Of a stretch of 44,287 nucleotides of DNA, positions 7,139-15,937 are shown piece by piece; position 1 is the first letter of the stretch; each line of letters starts with the position of its first letter. Below the pieces are notes generated by a model, which was not told the origin of the DNA, did no database searches, and worked only from the letters and a program-made list of their open reading frames with translations. A program made the position numbers and the translations under genes. Source of the DNA: an uncultured Ruminococcus sp. (lineage in GTDB: Bacteria > Bacillota > Clostridia > Oscillospirales > Acutalibacteraceae); assembly GCA_902763835.1 (NCBI GenBank), contig CACWTQ010000024.1, positions 1 to 44,287 on the forward strand. Direction: 5' to 3'.

Positions 7139-7777
7139 ATGGACATAACACCTAAAGAAAGGGCGGCTCTCGCTGTTGCGGCTCTCAAAAAAGAATATCC
7201 GAATGCGGTTTGCTCGCTTGTCTACACCGACCCTTTGCAGCTGTTAATCGCTACAAGGCTCGCTGCACAATGTACAGACGCACGTGTGAATATTGTTACC
7301 CCTGCTTTGTTTGAACGCTTCAAGACCGCCTCAGACTTCGCACAAGCGGACGTGACGGAAGTTGAGGAGTACATAAAAAGCTGCGGACTTTACAAAACAA
7401 AAGCCCGTGATATTGTGAAAATGGCACAGCAGCTCTGCGACAACTTCAACGGAGAAGTTCCCGAAACTATAGAGGAGCTTACTTCCCTTGCCGGAATCGG
7501 CAGAAAAACGGCAAATCTGGTTGTGGGGGATACTTTCAAAAAGCCTGCGGTTGTTGTTGACACGCACTGTATCAGGATTACTTCAAGGCTCGGATTTCAT
7601 AACATCAAAGACGCAAAAAAGATAGAGTTTATTTTGAAAGCCGTTCTTGACCCGAAAGAGTCGAATGACTTCTGTCACAGATTAGTTCTTCACGGCAGGG
7701 CAGTCTGTACGGCTAGGAAACCCAAATGTAATAAATGCTGTATGAGTGAGTTTTGCGAAAACAAAGAAATCGTTTAG
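7139..7777 (+). CDS. nth: Endonuclease III (DNA glycosylase/AP lyase)
   Basis: A 212-residue base-excision repair enzyme that removes oxidised pyrimidines and cleaves the abasic site. The helix-hairpin-helix motif is LAGIGRKTANLVVG at about residues 116-129, with the catalytic Lys in GRKTA; the catalytic Asp is in VVVDTHCIR at about 139. The 4Fe-4S cluster ligands follow the exact C-x6-C-x2-C-x5-C spacing at the C-terminus (CTARKPKCNKCCMSEFC). The ATG at 7139 has GGAGAA eight bases upstream. A family B element lies 14 bases after the stop; its long hairpin could end the transcript. Function is secure. Confidence 0.97.
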   Translation: MDITPKERAALAVAALKKEYPNAVCSLVYTDPLQLLIATRLAAQCTDARVNIVTPALFERFKTASDFAQADVTEVEEYIKSCGLYKTKARDIVKMAQQLCDNFNGEVPETIEELTSLAGIGRKTANLVVGDTFKKPAVVVDTHCIRITSRLGFHNIKDAKKIEFILKAVLDPKESNDFCHRLVLHGRAVCTARKPKCNKCCMSEFCENKEIV

Positions 7778-7791
7778 AATTTTTGAAATTA

Positions 7792-7860
7792 GGAACTGTT
7801 TGGAAATAAGTTGAACAAATTAGACAAGTATAAATGTTCAAGTTATTTTCTGACAGTTCC
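7792..7860 (+). repeat. Family B inverted-repeat element, short form
   Basis: A 69-bp near-perfect long hairpin: GGAACTGTTTGGAAATAAG pairs over about 26 bases with the reverse complement at the right end (TTATTTTCTGACAGTTCC). Flanked on both sides by TTA (7789-7791 and 7861-7863), a possible target duplication. It may also terminate nth transcription. Confidence 0.85.
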
Positions 7861-7943
7861 TTACTATTCACAACTTAAGAAAAGTTAAAAGCTTACATTA
7901 TAACACTTTTTGACAAACTTATAGTTTCAATGCTTTTTACATA

Positions 7944-7973
7944 TTGACACACATATAAAAAAAAGCGTATAAT
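7944..7973 (+). promoter_or_regulatory. Promoter of the SGNH lipoprotein gene
   Basis: TTGACA (7944-7949), an 18-base spacer and TATAAT (7968-7973): both boxes match the housekeeping sigma consensus. About 30 bases separate the -10 from the start codon at 8007. Confidence 0.85.
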
Positions 7974-8006
7974 TATAATTGCCAAATAATCAAAGAGGTG
8001 TTTTTG

Positions 8007-8972
8007 ATGAATTATAAAAAAAGAAACGCTGCACTTGCAGTGTTTCTGACAGCCTTAATGCTTAATTTTTCCGGGTGCGGTACGTCCGTAAACGGCGAGG
8101 AAACAGAATCTGCAATCGCCCAAGAAGTGTTGGTTGATTTTAATAAGATTGATATACCGCAAACCAAATCGGAAAGTGTATCCGAAATCAAAAACGATAC
8201 AAACTCAGAAATTGAAGAAGAAGAAACAGAAGAAACAGAAAGCTCCGAACCCGAAGAGGAGCAGGAAATATCACTTGAGGGTCAACCGGAGTACCGACAG
8301 GAGCTTATCAAAAACAAAGATAATACAATCCAAAAGAATGTTAAGGTGACTACGGGTTCACCTGTTGACATCTCGTGGTTTGACGATTGTGTTTTCCTGG
8401 GCGACAGTTTTACCAACGGACTTGGATTATATAATGATTCGTTCGGCGAGTTGGGAAACGCACAATTTGTATGTGCGGCTTGTATCGGCTGGGTAAGCAG
8501 TCAGTATGGTATGTATGATCCGAATGAGTTTCACCCGCTGTATAACGGTCAAAAAGTTTTTATGTATGACGCACCTGCACTTACGGGAGCTAATAAAGTA
8601 GTTATTACATTGGGTATGAACGATGTTGGCTGCTTTGGAATAGACGGCACTCTCGAGGCAGCGGATTCGTTTATCGCCAAAATAAGAGAGCTGACCCCAA
8701 ACGTAAAAATATATATTACAACTGTCACTCCAATGGTAGCGGCAGCGGAATACGACCTTCTCAACAATCCTCTTATAAAGGAGTATAATGAAAGATTGCC
8801 CGAATTTGCACGGCAGCATAACTGCGGATTTCTCGATACATGGTCGGTGTTTGCAAATGCGGACGGCAAGCTCCCCGAAGAATTGTGCATTGACCCCGAC
8901 GGTTTGGGATTCCACCTCAACGACAAGGGAAACCATATGCTGTGCGATTTCTATAAAGCAAATCTTGGCTGA
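8007..8972 (+). CDS. SGNH/GDSL-family hydrolase lipoprotein
   Basis: A 321-residue exported lipoprotein. The signal peptide MNYKKRNAALAVFLTALMLN ends in a lipobox-like FSGC with Cys24 as the lipidation site. A Glu/Ser-rich linker (about residues 60-90) precedes the esterase domain. SGNH blocks: CVFLGDSFTNG (nucleophile Ser about residue 134), ITLGMNDVG (Gly and Asn of the oxyanion hole) and the terminal GFHLNDKGNH with the catalytic His; the expected Asp is in CIDPDGLGFH. It likely acts outside the membrane on an acyl or acetyl ester, perhaps of wall polysaccharide. Start ATG 8007 follows AGAGGTG; an in-frame GTG at 7998 lies within that site. Own promoter and terminator, so it is a single-gene unit. 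Confidence 0.9.
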   Translation: MNYKKRNAALAVFLTALMLNFSGCGTSVNGEETESAIAQEVLVDFNKIDIPQTKSESVSEIKNDTNSEIEEEETEETESSEPEEEQEISLEGQPEYRQELIKNKDNTIQKNVKVTTGSPVDISWFDDCVFLGDSFTNGLGLYNDSFGELGNAQFVCAACIGWVSSQYGMYDPNEFHPLYNGQKVFMYDAPALTGANKVVITLGMNDVGCFGIDGTLEAADSFIAKIRELTPNVKIYITTVTPMVAAAEYDLLNNPLIKEYNERLPEFARQHNCGFLDTWSVFANADGKLPEELCIDPDGLGFHLNDKGNHMLCDFYKANLG

Positions 8973-9041
8973 GTTACTATTCGTAATTTGTAATGCGTAA
9001 TTGTGACAGGCGGAAATCGCTCTTTCTTGGAAAGTATAAAT

Positions 9042-9083
9042 GCACCTCATATAGGCTTTGGCTTATATGAGGTGCGATTTTAA
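9042..9083 (+). terminator. Rho-independent terminator after the SGNH gene
   Basis: GCACCTCATATA pairs perfectly with TATATGAGGTGC (9064-9075) around a 10-base loop, followed by a T-rich run (GATTTTAATTTT). Confidence 0.85.
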
Positions 9084-9153
9084 TTTTAAGAATCCCTATT
9101 TGCACAGTGTTGTTATTTTGGATTTTGAAACTCGCTTTATTATGCTATTCTTT

Positions 9154-9246
9154 GGAACTGTTGGGAAATAAGTTGAACAATTTAGACGCAGGATAATTTG
9201 TTCTGTGTTAGGCACAACACCGCAGGAATACTGACGTATTTCAAGG
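9154..9246 (+). repeat. Family B element, truncated at its right end
   Basis: GGAACTGTTGGGAAATAAG at the left, then the central module with ATACTGACGTATTTCAAGG. The expected right terminal repeat (CTGACAGTTCC) is missing; sequence passes directly into the partial gene at 9182-9589. It supplies the last codons of that reading frame. Confidence 0.7.
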
Positions 9247-9589
9247 TGGGAAACATAAAGACTATATTTCGTGTCTGATATTCTGTAAAAGTAAAATCTA
9301 ATCCGTTATAATTGAAATAGTATATATTTTTATCAAAATTTGTTTCTACAACCTTTGTAAACTCGGTTTTAATATGCTTTGCTTCGGGAAACATTTCTTG
9401 AATTGCGGCTATGACCTCTTCCGGCGAATGAAGCTCTTCGTTGTTATCGTTATCTATTCCGAAAAAATGTGTAATCCCGTTGCCTATAGCCGAAATTGTG
9501 GGTGCAACCTTTGTATCAATATAGTAACGCAAGCATATCGAACTCAGTATGTCCAAATTAATCACCAATGCCGCAATAACTGTAAACAA
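9182..9589 (-). pseudogene. Truncated hypothetical gene ending in repeat sequence
   Basis: A 135-codon frame. Residues 1-115 look like a real protein: a hydrophobic start (MFTVIAALVINLDILSSICL, a possible helix or signal), then HSPEEVIAAIQEMFPEAKHIKTEF and an aromatic-rich segment NFDKNIYYFNYNGLDF. From about residue 115 the sequence (PTLKYVSIPAVL and onward) is family B DNA read through, as the same peptide appears in the element at 2929-3039. The only start is TTG with no ribosome-binding site, and an in-frame stop lies just upstream, so the 5' end also looks lost. Most likely the remnant of a small envelope protein gene broken by an element insertion. No family recognised. Confidence 0.5.
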
Positions 9590-9907
9590 TGGTTAGACTG
9601 ACAAAAGTACCTTTTCAAAATGGGATTCGGTAAAATGAACAATAAAAAACTTGAAAAGTGCCCCCAAAGTCCTATTTTTCTTTTGAGAGGTTGACTTGAA
9701 AATCAATTATTTATTGTGCATGATGACGAACGAGTTTCTGAATTTTGACTTTTGTCGGTCAAACCAACAATATTATTTTGGTTTTATTGAATTTTATCTT
9801 CATAAAATCACCTTTTCAAGTGCCGTCGGAGATATTTTTATTTTTGTTTGTATGTTACCATATTTAAACGAGAATACTGTTAATTTTTTGTAAAATATAA
9901 GCAAGAC
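9590..9907. other. AT-rich gap with no recognised feature
   Basis: A 318-base stretch. Two related patches, ACTTGAAAAGTGCC (about 9648) and the inverted CCTTTTCAAGTGCC (about 9811), suggest ends of a decayed element about 170 bases long. A 65-codon frame here has no ribosome-binding site and is judged spurious. Confidence 0.4.
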
Positions 9908-12900
9908 TTATTTATTTTGTTCAACAATTATTTGCTCTTTATTATCATTTAAAAATTTACTCTCAAACTTATTGTAAATTCCGCTGATAACAAAGCAAAC
10001 TATACCGCCAATTACAAATGCCGCAACTCTCGACAGCGAATCTGCATTTGTTGTACCGATATCAAATGTTACAAGCTTAATCACGCACAGCATAACAACC
10101 ATAAGACCGTAAACTCTCAGCCCCTTTGTATTTGCGGCAAAACCTACTGCAATACAAATCAATGAAGTAATCATTGTCACTATACTGAAAATATATGCAA
10201 TTTCAAATATATTAGATAATCCGCTGCAAGCCGCATTAACAATACATGTTGCGGTAAAGCCGACATAAGCCTGAATAAACACAGACCTTGATTTCAAAAT
10301 CTCTCTTGAAATCAGATAGTAAAGAGCGACTGTCAAAAGAATTAACGCTACACGGATAGTATATACTGCCACAAAGCGGCTTACTACAGGTGACTGCGGC
10401 ACACGAATTTTTTCTGTCATAAATATAACAGATATATAAAGCACTACAGATGACACAATTTTTACTGTTATATCAAGAACTTTACTGCTTTTATGATATT
10501 CAAGTATAAACAATACAACGTTAATTAATGTCAGCACAGCAAATGCACATTCACTGGGTAAAAACTTATCTGTTATCTCCGAACAAATTGCAAATGCAGA
10601 CATATTCATCCAGAAATATTCAATCATTTTCATAACTGTTAATGTACTTCTGCGTTGTTCTTCGTTTTGAATCTTCCACGAAAAATAAAAAATTAAAGCG
10701 TTAATAACTGCGTGTACAGCACATACCGATACAGAAATTACATATGCAGGAGTGTTATTTCTAAATTCATATATAAGCTCGCCGTATCCCCAGAACAGCA
10801 TTAGGAACGCATCTATTCCGAGAACCGCCCATATGAATACTTGCAGCTCGTGATTTCTGTTATAACGGTAAATCAGAACAAGTGCAATTGCGGCTATTAA
10901 AAACATCGGTTTGCATTGGAGGACGTATGTATAAATTTCCGCTAACGTCCAGCTGTCCGCAAAACCTATAAAGAACACCGTTATAAATCCCGATATCGTA
11001 GCGGCGGCGGTCACTTGTAAAGCGGTGGATTTTGATGTAACGAACTCCCTAATGTAAAGTGCCGTCAAGCCTGCCGAGAGAATTATAAATGCAATCTTTA
11101 TTGCTAAAATGTCGCCTAAAGCTCCAGAAGCGTTAAATGCAAGTGCAAATATACTTGTGTAGATTGTACCCAATGATTCAATTTTAACCGTCAATCGCAG
11201 TTCGGGTTCGTTATCTCTGCCGTATTTCAACACATACGCTATTATATTGATTAACGCAAATTCACTCAAAATAAGAGGGAATGAAATGTCGCTGAACTCG
11301 CTGATATTGATAGGAATAACAGATACACTCAGCCACAAATATTCCGACATCTTAAAGAACGTGAAACGTCTTTCTCTGCTTTCACCGCTCTGCATAAACC
11401 AATGGAGAAGAATTTCAACTCCGACAATAAACATATATACAATACTCAACACAACATTTGCCGCCGCAAAATATCCGTAAAATGCCATATACACCATTTC
11501 ACAGCCAATCAAAAATGCGACAAGATGATTGAGCTTTTTATTTTTCGTATATCGAATCACAATCATAACGAATCCGATATATACAAACAGGAACGGCATT
11601 CCCTTTAAAATATCTCTCGACGCTGCTTGAATAAACAGTGAAATCATAACGACAATCGAATTAAACCAAATCGAAATTTTTGAAAGTTTCTCGTTGAAAT
11701 TCAGCTTTTCGCTCATAAAAAGTGTCACTAAAATATGACCGACTACCGCCGTGCAAACTGCCAAAGTAGGGTAGACCACACTGTCAATACCGTAGGCATT
11801 CTTAAAGATAAAATATATTACAAATCCTACCGAAGTAACAATTCCTGATATCCAAAATATTTTATTTGAAATATGTGCAAAGAATATAATATCGTTAAGA
11901 TTATTCAGATTAGGCTTTTCGGTTTCGAGAGCAGCCGTTGATATAGTTATCAAATAAGATATAAACGAAATTGCCATAAACTGCACTGTAAATATTATTA
12001 TTGTGAAAACAGGTGAAACTACATCGGGCATAACGGAGATATCACTAAACGTCACGCACATAACTATTGATGTATAAATCATAAGTATTTCAGACATAAA
12101 TAATCCGAAACGATATGTTTTCTTACAGCAGAATATATTACCTATAATAATAACTGCAATAGCCGCTATCTGATATACAACGGGGAGAATAATTTTCTCT
12201 GCGGAAAAACCAAGTGAAAACGCAAAACAAATCGATACAGCCGTACCCATATGTGCTGTCACACTCAGCATAACAGAATCGAGCTTTTTCGACATAAACA
12301 GTGCGAATATCGCCCATACAAGGAGAAGTCCGAATGCTGCGACATCTGTTAAAACGTGAAAATATATGTGAGATAACAATATTGAAATAAAGAACGACCC
12401 GAATCCACAGCCTGTAAGACCCAGAGAAAATACGGATTTATTCTGACGTGTAAAGAATGCACCCAGACCGATAAATGCACCGCTGACAACGAACATCGCC
12501 GCCATTTTCATAGTATCGGTAATGTACTCATAGCCGAGCGTACAGAAGAGAACAAGACCTATGAAAATCATAAGAGAAGCCACAACGTTGAAAAGCCTTG
12601 TGCCGAGCCAATTTTCAAATGATTTAAGCTGAGGAGGTTCGGACGATTTTTTCTTTTGTTCGTGGGACACATTCGGAGTATGGGGTATGACGTTGTCCGA
12701 ACTTGAAGCGTGAACGTTCTTAACGTTATTCTTAATAACGGACGTAATTGCCGAGGGAGTTTCGGGATTTTGACGTATCGGAACACTTGCAGCGACAGGA
12801 GCATTAACAGGCTGTCCGGAATCACTATGTATTGGAGAACCATTAACCTGTGAAACATTTTCCGGTGAAGTACTCATACTTACAACCGGAACATTTTCAC

Positions 12901-13225
12901 GAACATCATCTTTGAATATAGTCGGAATATTCTCAAGCTTTTGGTAAGGATTAAACAGCTTATCCGGAACATTCTGAGAGGGAACGGGGGGAGAATCGGA
13001 AACATTAACAGGCGGCTGAACACTGTCGGGAGCATTATTGTTTTCGGTTACATCGCTGTTTTTAAGCTGTTTTATCTGCTCGTAATTATAATAAGCTTTA
13101 TCGTACAAATCACGAATTTTACTATCGAGAAAATTCACTTGATTTCGCAGTTCTTTAATTTCTTTTCGGGATTTTGAAAGTGAAACTACCAAAACAACAC
13201 AAACAATAAAAATAAAAAATTCCAT
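9908..13225 (-). CDS. Large DUF2339-family multi-pass membrane protein
   Basis: A 1,105-residue integral membrane protein. Order: an N-terminal helix (residues 1-17), a coiled coil (about 18-56, KEIKELRNQVNFLDSKIRDL), a Pro/Val/Asn/Ser-rich linker (about 60-195), the DUF2339-type entry motif SFENWLGTRLFNVVASLMIF at about 200, then some two dozen or more predicted helices in a repeating pattern to residue about 1090. DUF2339 proteins are widespread with unknown function; the long helix array suggests a transporter or lipid/glycan-handling role, which is inference only. GGAGG lies seven bases before ATG 13225. The XRE regulator gene ends 11 bases upstream, so both are probably one transcript from the promoter at 13724-13752. 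Confidence 0.85.
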   Translation of the reverse strand: MEFFIFIVCVVLVVSLSKSRKEIKELRNQVNFLDSKIRDLYDKAYYNYEQIKQLKNSDVTENNNAPDSVQPPVNVSDSPPVPSQNVPDKLFNPYQKLENIPTIFKDDVRENVPVVSMSTSPENVSQVNGSPIHSDSGQPVNAPVAASVPIRQNPETPSAITSVIKNNVKNVHASSSDNVIPHTPNVSHEQKKKSSEPPQLKSFENWLGTRLFNVVASLMIFIGLVLFCTLGYEYITDTMKMAAMFVVSGAFIGLGAFFTRQNKSVFSLGLTGCGFGSFFISILLSHIYFHVLTDVAAFGLLLVWAIFALFMSKKLDSVMLSVTAHMGTAVSICFAFSLGFSAEKIILPVVYQIAAIAVIIIGNIFCCKKTYRFGLFMSEILMIYTSIVMCVTFSDISVMPDVVSPVFTIIIFTVQFMAISFISYLITISTAALETEKPNLNNLNDIIFFAHISNKIFWISGIVTSVGFVIYFIFKNAYGIDSVVYPTLAVCTAVVGHILVTLFMSEKLNFNEKLSKISIWFNSIVVMISLFIQAASRDILKGMPFLFVYIGFVMIVIRYTKNKKLNHLVAFLIGCEMVYMAFYGYFAAANVVLSIVYMFIVGVEILLHWFMQSGESRERRFTFFKMSEYLWLSVSVIPINISEFSDISFPLILSEFALINIIAYVLKYGRDNEPELRLTVKIESLGTIYTSIFALAFNASGALGDILAIKIAFIILSAGLTALYIREFVTSKSTALQVTAAATISGFITVFFIGFADSWTLAEIYTYVLQCKPMFLIAAIALVLIYRYNRNHELQVFIWAVLGIDAFLMLFWGYGELIYEFRNNTPAYVISVSVCAVHAVINALIFYFSWKIQNEEQRRSTLTVMKMIEYFWMNMSAFAICSEITDKFLPSECAFAVLTLINVVLFILEYHKSSKVLDITVKIVSSVVLYISVIFMTEKIRVPQSPVVSRFVAVYTIRVALILLTVALYYLISREILKSRSVFIQAYVGFTATCIVNAACSGLSNIFEIAYIFSIVTMITSLICIAVGFAANTKGLRVYGLMVVMLCVIKLVTFDIGTTNADSLSRVAAFVIGGIVCFVISGIYNKFESKFLNDNKEQIIVEQNK

Positions 13226-13236
13226 ATTAATCCTCC

Positions 13237-13692
13237 CTACGTATTCATTATTTTTTTCAAATCCTCAATATTAAAAGACGAAGCGACAATTTTGTTATCC
13301 TTAGTGAGAAGTCTGTAATGCTGAGATACAATGTTTTGTTCTATAAGGTACTCTTCATTTTGAAGTACAGTCTGCCACCATATACGGTAAGTATTAGCCT
13401 GACGGTAATTCGGTTCGGAATTTTCAAAGGCTATATTTCTGAAAACGTCAACGGGGTTTTGAGTAAAAGTATTGTTAAGAATCTCGCTGCTGCTGAAAAT
13501 TGCACACAGAACCACACTGCCCGACCACCCGAGAGAAGAGCGACCCTTTTCAATTTCGACCAAAGTCTTTTTTGAAATACCGAGCATAAGAGCCATTTTC
13601 TCTTGACTGAAAGAAAATTCCGTCCTAACAAGCTTCACCTTTGAATTGCACAATGCAATAAAATCATCTCTATCCAAACTCTCACCGCCCAT
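13237..13692 (-). CDS. XRE-family helix-turn-helix regulator
   Basis: A 151-residue DNA-binding protein. The N-terminal domain (about residues 15-70) carries the XRE/Cro motif VRTEFSFSQEKMALMLGISKKTLVEIEKGR, where SQEKMA is the first and SKKTLVEIEKGR the recognition helix. The rest is a small domain with Trp/Tyr-rich YRIWWQTVL and VSQHYRLLTKDNKIVAS, possibly a ligand or dimer domain. The start is ATG 13692, without a convincing ribosome-binding site; TTG six codons in is an alternative. It precedes the DUF2339 gene and probably controls it and itself, because a palindrome overlaps the shared -10 box. The family call is strong; the target is inferred from position. Confidence 0.85.
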   Translation of the reverse strand: MGGESLDRDDFIALCNSKVKLVRTEFSFSQEKMALMLGISKKTLVEIEKGRSSLGWSGSVVLCAIFSSSEILNNTFTQNPVDVFRNIAFENSEPNYRQANTYRIWWQTVLQNEEYLIEQNIVSQHYRLLTKDNKIVASSFNIEDLKKIMNT

Positions 13693-13718
13693 TGTAAATG
13701 TGTAATAAATATTCTATA

Positions 13719-13752
13719 GTGTAATTTTACACCATTGAAGAAGAATTGTCAA
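13719..13752 (-). promoter_or_regulatory. Promoter of the XRE-DUF2339 operon with overlapping operator palindrome
   Basis: On the minus strand TTGACA (13752-13747), a 17-base spacer and TAAAAT (13729-13724). The -10 lies inside a palindrome GTGTAA-AA-TTACAC (13719-13732), and a second half-site TGTGTAAT occurs at 13699-13706. This is a likely autoregulatory operator for the XRE protein. Confidence 0.7.
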
Positions 13753-13862
13753 TAATAGTCTTAAAAAAATTCCACTTATAAATGCCAAAAAATGAATTGA
13801 TTATTTGTTAAAAATGTGATATAATAGTAAAAATAAATTTGCACTTAGGAGTTTTTTTAATT

Positions 13863-14417
13863 ATGATTGTACTTGCGTCCGCTTCGCCTCGCAGGCAGGA
13901 GCTTTTAAAACTCATTTTTGACGATTTCACCGTCGAACCGTCTGACATTGACGAAACTGTAAGACGTTCCATTGAACTTGAACAGTATCCGGAATATCTC
14001 GCACTTAAAAAGTCACGTCACGTTGCGGAGAAAAATCATTTTGACGATATAGTTATCGGCTGTGACACGGGAGTTTTTATCGGTGATATTATGCTCGGAA
14101 AACCGAAAGACAAAGAACAGGCTCGTGAAATGCTTAAGCTTCTTTCGGGTAAAACACATCGTGTAATCACAGGTGTGAGCATTTTTTACAAAGGTCAAAA
14201 CATCAGCTTTTCGGAAGTAACGGAGGTTGAATTTTATAACCTGACAGACATCGACATTGACGAGTACATCGCAGCAGGCGAGCCTATGGATAAAGCAGGG
14301 GCTTACGGCATTCAAGGAAAGGGTGCGTTGCTTGTAAAGCGGATTAAGGGTGACTTTTACAATGTTGTCGGCTTGCCTGTTGGTGAGCTTAAACAGAAAA
14401 TCAAGACATTGCTATAA
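13863..14417 (+). CDS. maf: Maf-family nucleotide pyrophosphatase
   Basis: A 184-residue house-cleaning nucleoside triphosphate pyrophosphatase of the Maf/YhdE type, acting on dTTP/UTP or modified nucleotides. Diagnostic motifs: the N-terminal phosphate-binding LASASPRRQELL (residues 4-15), ESRHVAEK-like KSRHVAEKN, VIGCDTGVFIG with the catalytic Asp (about residue 68), LSGKTHRVITGV, and the C-terminal GIQGKGALLVKRIKGDFYNV followed by VGLP. The ATG at 13863 follows TAGGAG; an upstream in-frame TTG (13839) is discounted. A Nudix gene 61 bases downstream is likely co-transcribed, giving two nucleotide-sanitising genes together. Confidence 0.95.
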   Translation: MIVLASASPRRQELLKLIFDDFTVEPSDIDETVRRSIELEQYPEYLALKKSRHVAEKNHFDDIVIGCDTGVFIGDIMLGKPKDKEQAREMLKLLSGKTHRVITGVSIFYKGQNISFSEVTEVEFYNLTDIDIDEYIAAGEPMDKAGAYGIQGKGALLVKRIKGDFYNVVGLPVGELKQKIKTLL

Positions 14418-14478
14418 TAAAAATACTTTTTATTAAGAATTACATCGAACACAAATAATATATCAAAAGGACACTAAA

Positions 14479-15009
14479 ATGGAACAATGGGATATTTACG
14501 ATATCAACCGTAACAAAACAGGCAGAATAATGAACCGTGGGGAAGAGCTGAAAAACGGAGAATATCACCTTGCGGTGCAGGTTTGTATTTTCAACGAAAA
14601 GGGTCAAATGCTAATTCAACAGCGACAGCCTTTCGAATCGGATTGGTCGAATATGTGGGATATCACCACCGCAGGCAGTGCTTTGGCAGGGGAAACCTCA
14701 CAGCAGGCGGCAGAAAGGGAACTTTTTGAGGAACTGGGATATAGGATTGATTTAACGAATATCCGACCGAAATTCACGGTTAATTTTGACGGAGGATTTT
14801 GTGACATTTATTTGATTGAGCGTGATGTTGATATTGAAATTCTAACATTGCAGTACGAAGAAGTTCAGGCTGTTAAATGGGCAGACAGGGAAGAGATTCT
14901 TGAAATGATGGATAGAAGAGAGTTTATCACATACTATAGGTCATTTATCGAACTGATGTTTGACGGACGTAAAAGTTACGGAAGTCACAGTTCGATGTGT
15001 ACCCCTTAG
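14479..15009 (+). CDS. Nudix hydrolase (IDI/YfcD-like)
   Basis: A 176-residue Nudix protein. The start MEQWDIYDINRNKTGRIMNRG is typical of the isopentenyl-diphosphate isomerase-like Nudix branch (YfcD). The Nudix box GSALAGETSQQAAERELFEE at about residues 73-92 has all catalytic glutamates. The metal-ligand Cys/His set of true isomerases is not seen, so hydrolysis is more likely than isomerisation. AAAGGAC lies eight bases before ATG 14479. The stop codon TAG (15007-15009) lies inside the first unit of a tandem repeat, so the last residues (SHSSMCTP) may be repeat-affected. Substrate unknown. Confidence 0.9.
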   Translation: MEQWDIYDINRNKTGRIMNRGEELKNGEYHLAVQVCIFNEKGQMLIQQRQPFESDWSNMWDITTAGSALAGETSQQAAERELFEELGYRIDLTNIRPKFTVNFDGGFCDIYLIERDVDIEILTLQYEEVQAVKWADREEILEMMDRREFITYYRSFIELMFDGRKSYGSHSSMCTP

Positions 15010-15197
15010 GGATAAATTTGAACGCAGGCGGTAAAGCTACCCAATCCCAAAAGTAGGTGTGCGTATTTCGTCTGCCGTTGGCAGTTCGGTGAACTCTCCT
15101 TAGGGAAAATTTCGGACGCGAGCAATAAAGGTTACCGAACTCAAGAAGTCGGTACGCGATTTTCGTACGCGATTTTCGTCTGCCGTTGGCAGTTCGG
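15004..15197 (+). repeat. Two tandem 95-100-bp repeat units
   Basis: Unit 1 (15004-15096) and unit 2 (15097-15197) share CTTAGGGA-AAATTT, a GTAAAG/GGTTACC patch and a nearly identical end TTTCGTCTGCCGTTGGCAG, which forms a small hairpin (CTGCC-gtt-GGCAG), then TTCGG. Unit 2 also contains TACGCGATTTTCG twice in a row (15153-15178). Unit 1 starts within the stop region of the Nudix gene. Confidence 0.75.
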
Positions 15198-15223
15198 AGA
15201 AGTTGAAATAATTTTTAAACAAA

Positions 15224-15254
15224 AACCTCGCCCAAAACGGACGAGGTGATTTTT
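15224..15254 (-). terminator. Terminator of the hemolysin III-family gene
   Basis: On the minus strand ACCTCGTCC-gtttt-GGGCGAGGT followed by TTTTTG, nine bases after the stop of the gene at 15263. The opposite strand also ends in TTTTTTA, so it may work in both directions. Confidence 0.8.
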
Positions 15255-15262
15255 TAGTAATA

Positions 15263-15937
15263 TTAAAGCACATAGAATAAAATACAAAAAAAGTGAAGTA
15301 AACTTCCGATAACAATAAAAATATGGAAAACCGAGTGCATATACTTTCTCTTTTTGCCGATTCCGTAAATAACTGCACCGATAGTGTAGCTAACTCCGCC
15401 GAGGAGAAGAAATGTAAAACCGCCCTGACCTATCTCCGAAACAACAATTTTCAGCACAGGGGCAATACACCAGCCGATAGATATGTACAGAACCATTCCG
15501 AGAACCTTGAATTTATCAAGATTAATTGCGGTAAGAGTAACACCGATAGCCGCCAGACCCCACACAATACCGAAGTAAGTCCAGCCGAGTGCGGTGTTGT
15601 ACACCCTGAGCGGACAAAGTGCAAGCGGAGTATATGTGCCTGCAATCAGGAAAAAAATCGTGCAGTGGTCAAGAACCCTGAAAACCCTTTTAGCTTTTAA
15701 ATTAGGGCTTAACCCGTGGTAGATGCTTGACATACTGTAAAGCACAATCATCATACTGCCGAATATTGCCGCACTTACAACAGCATACGCATTGTGATGT
15801 TTTGCCGCTGCAATTATGCACAGAACAGCAACCGCAATTCCCATTGCACCGCCTACAATATGCGACACCATATTAAAAATTTCCTCGCCCTTGGTATACT
15901 TTGGAATAGGAATTTTATCTTTTACAATTTCACTCAT
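15263..15937 (-). CDS. trhA: Hemolysin III / TrhA-family membrane protein
   Basis: A 224-residue seven-helix membrane protein of the PAQR-related hemolysin III family. Family marks: EEIFNMVSHIVGGAMGIA at about residues 18-35 (conserved N-H), SSIYHGLSPNLKAKRVFRVLDHCTIFFLIAGTYTP-type core at about 70-105 (conserved S, H and D-H), and the C-terminal HSVFHIFIVIGSLLHF with the last His pair. These His and Asp residues form the metal site in PAQR proteins. AGAGGTGG lies eight bases before ATG 15937. In other bacteria the family affects membrane energetics or fluidity; haemolysis is not established for most members. Confidence 0.92.
   Translation of the reverse strand: MSEIVKDKIPIPKYTKGEEIFNMVSHIVGGAMGIAVAVLCIIAAAKHHNAYAVVSAAIFGSMMIVLYSMSSIYHGLSPNLKAKRVFRVLDHCTIFFLIAGTYTPLALCPLRVYNTALGWTYFGIVWGLAAIGVTLTAINLDKFKVLGMVLYISIGWCIAPVLKIVVSEIGQGGFTFLLLGGVSYTIGAVIYGIGKKRKYMHSVFHIFIVIGSLLHFFCILFYVL

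Noticed and set aside
9696-9893. 65-codon plus-strand frame with hydrophobic residues
   Set aside because: No ribosome-binding site, AT-driven composition, lies in a decayed-repeat gap.
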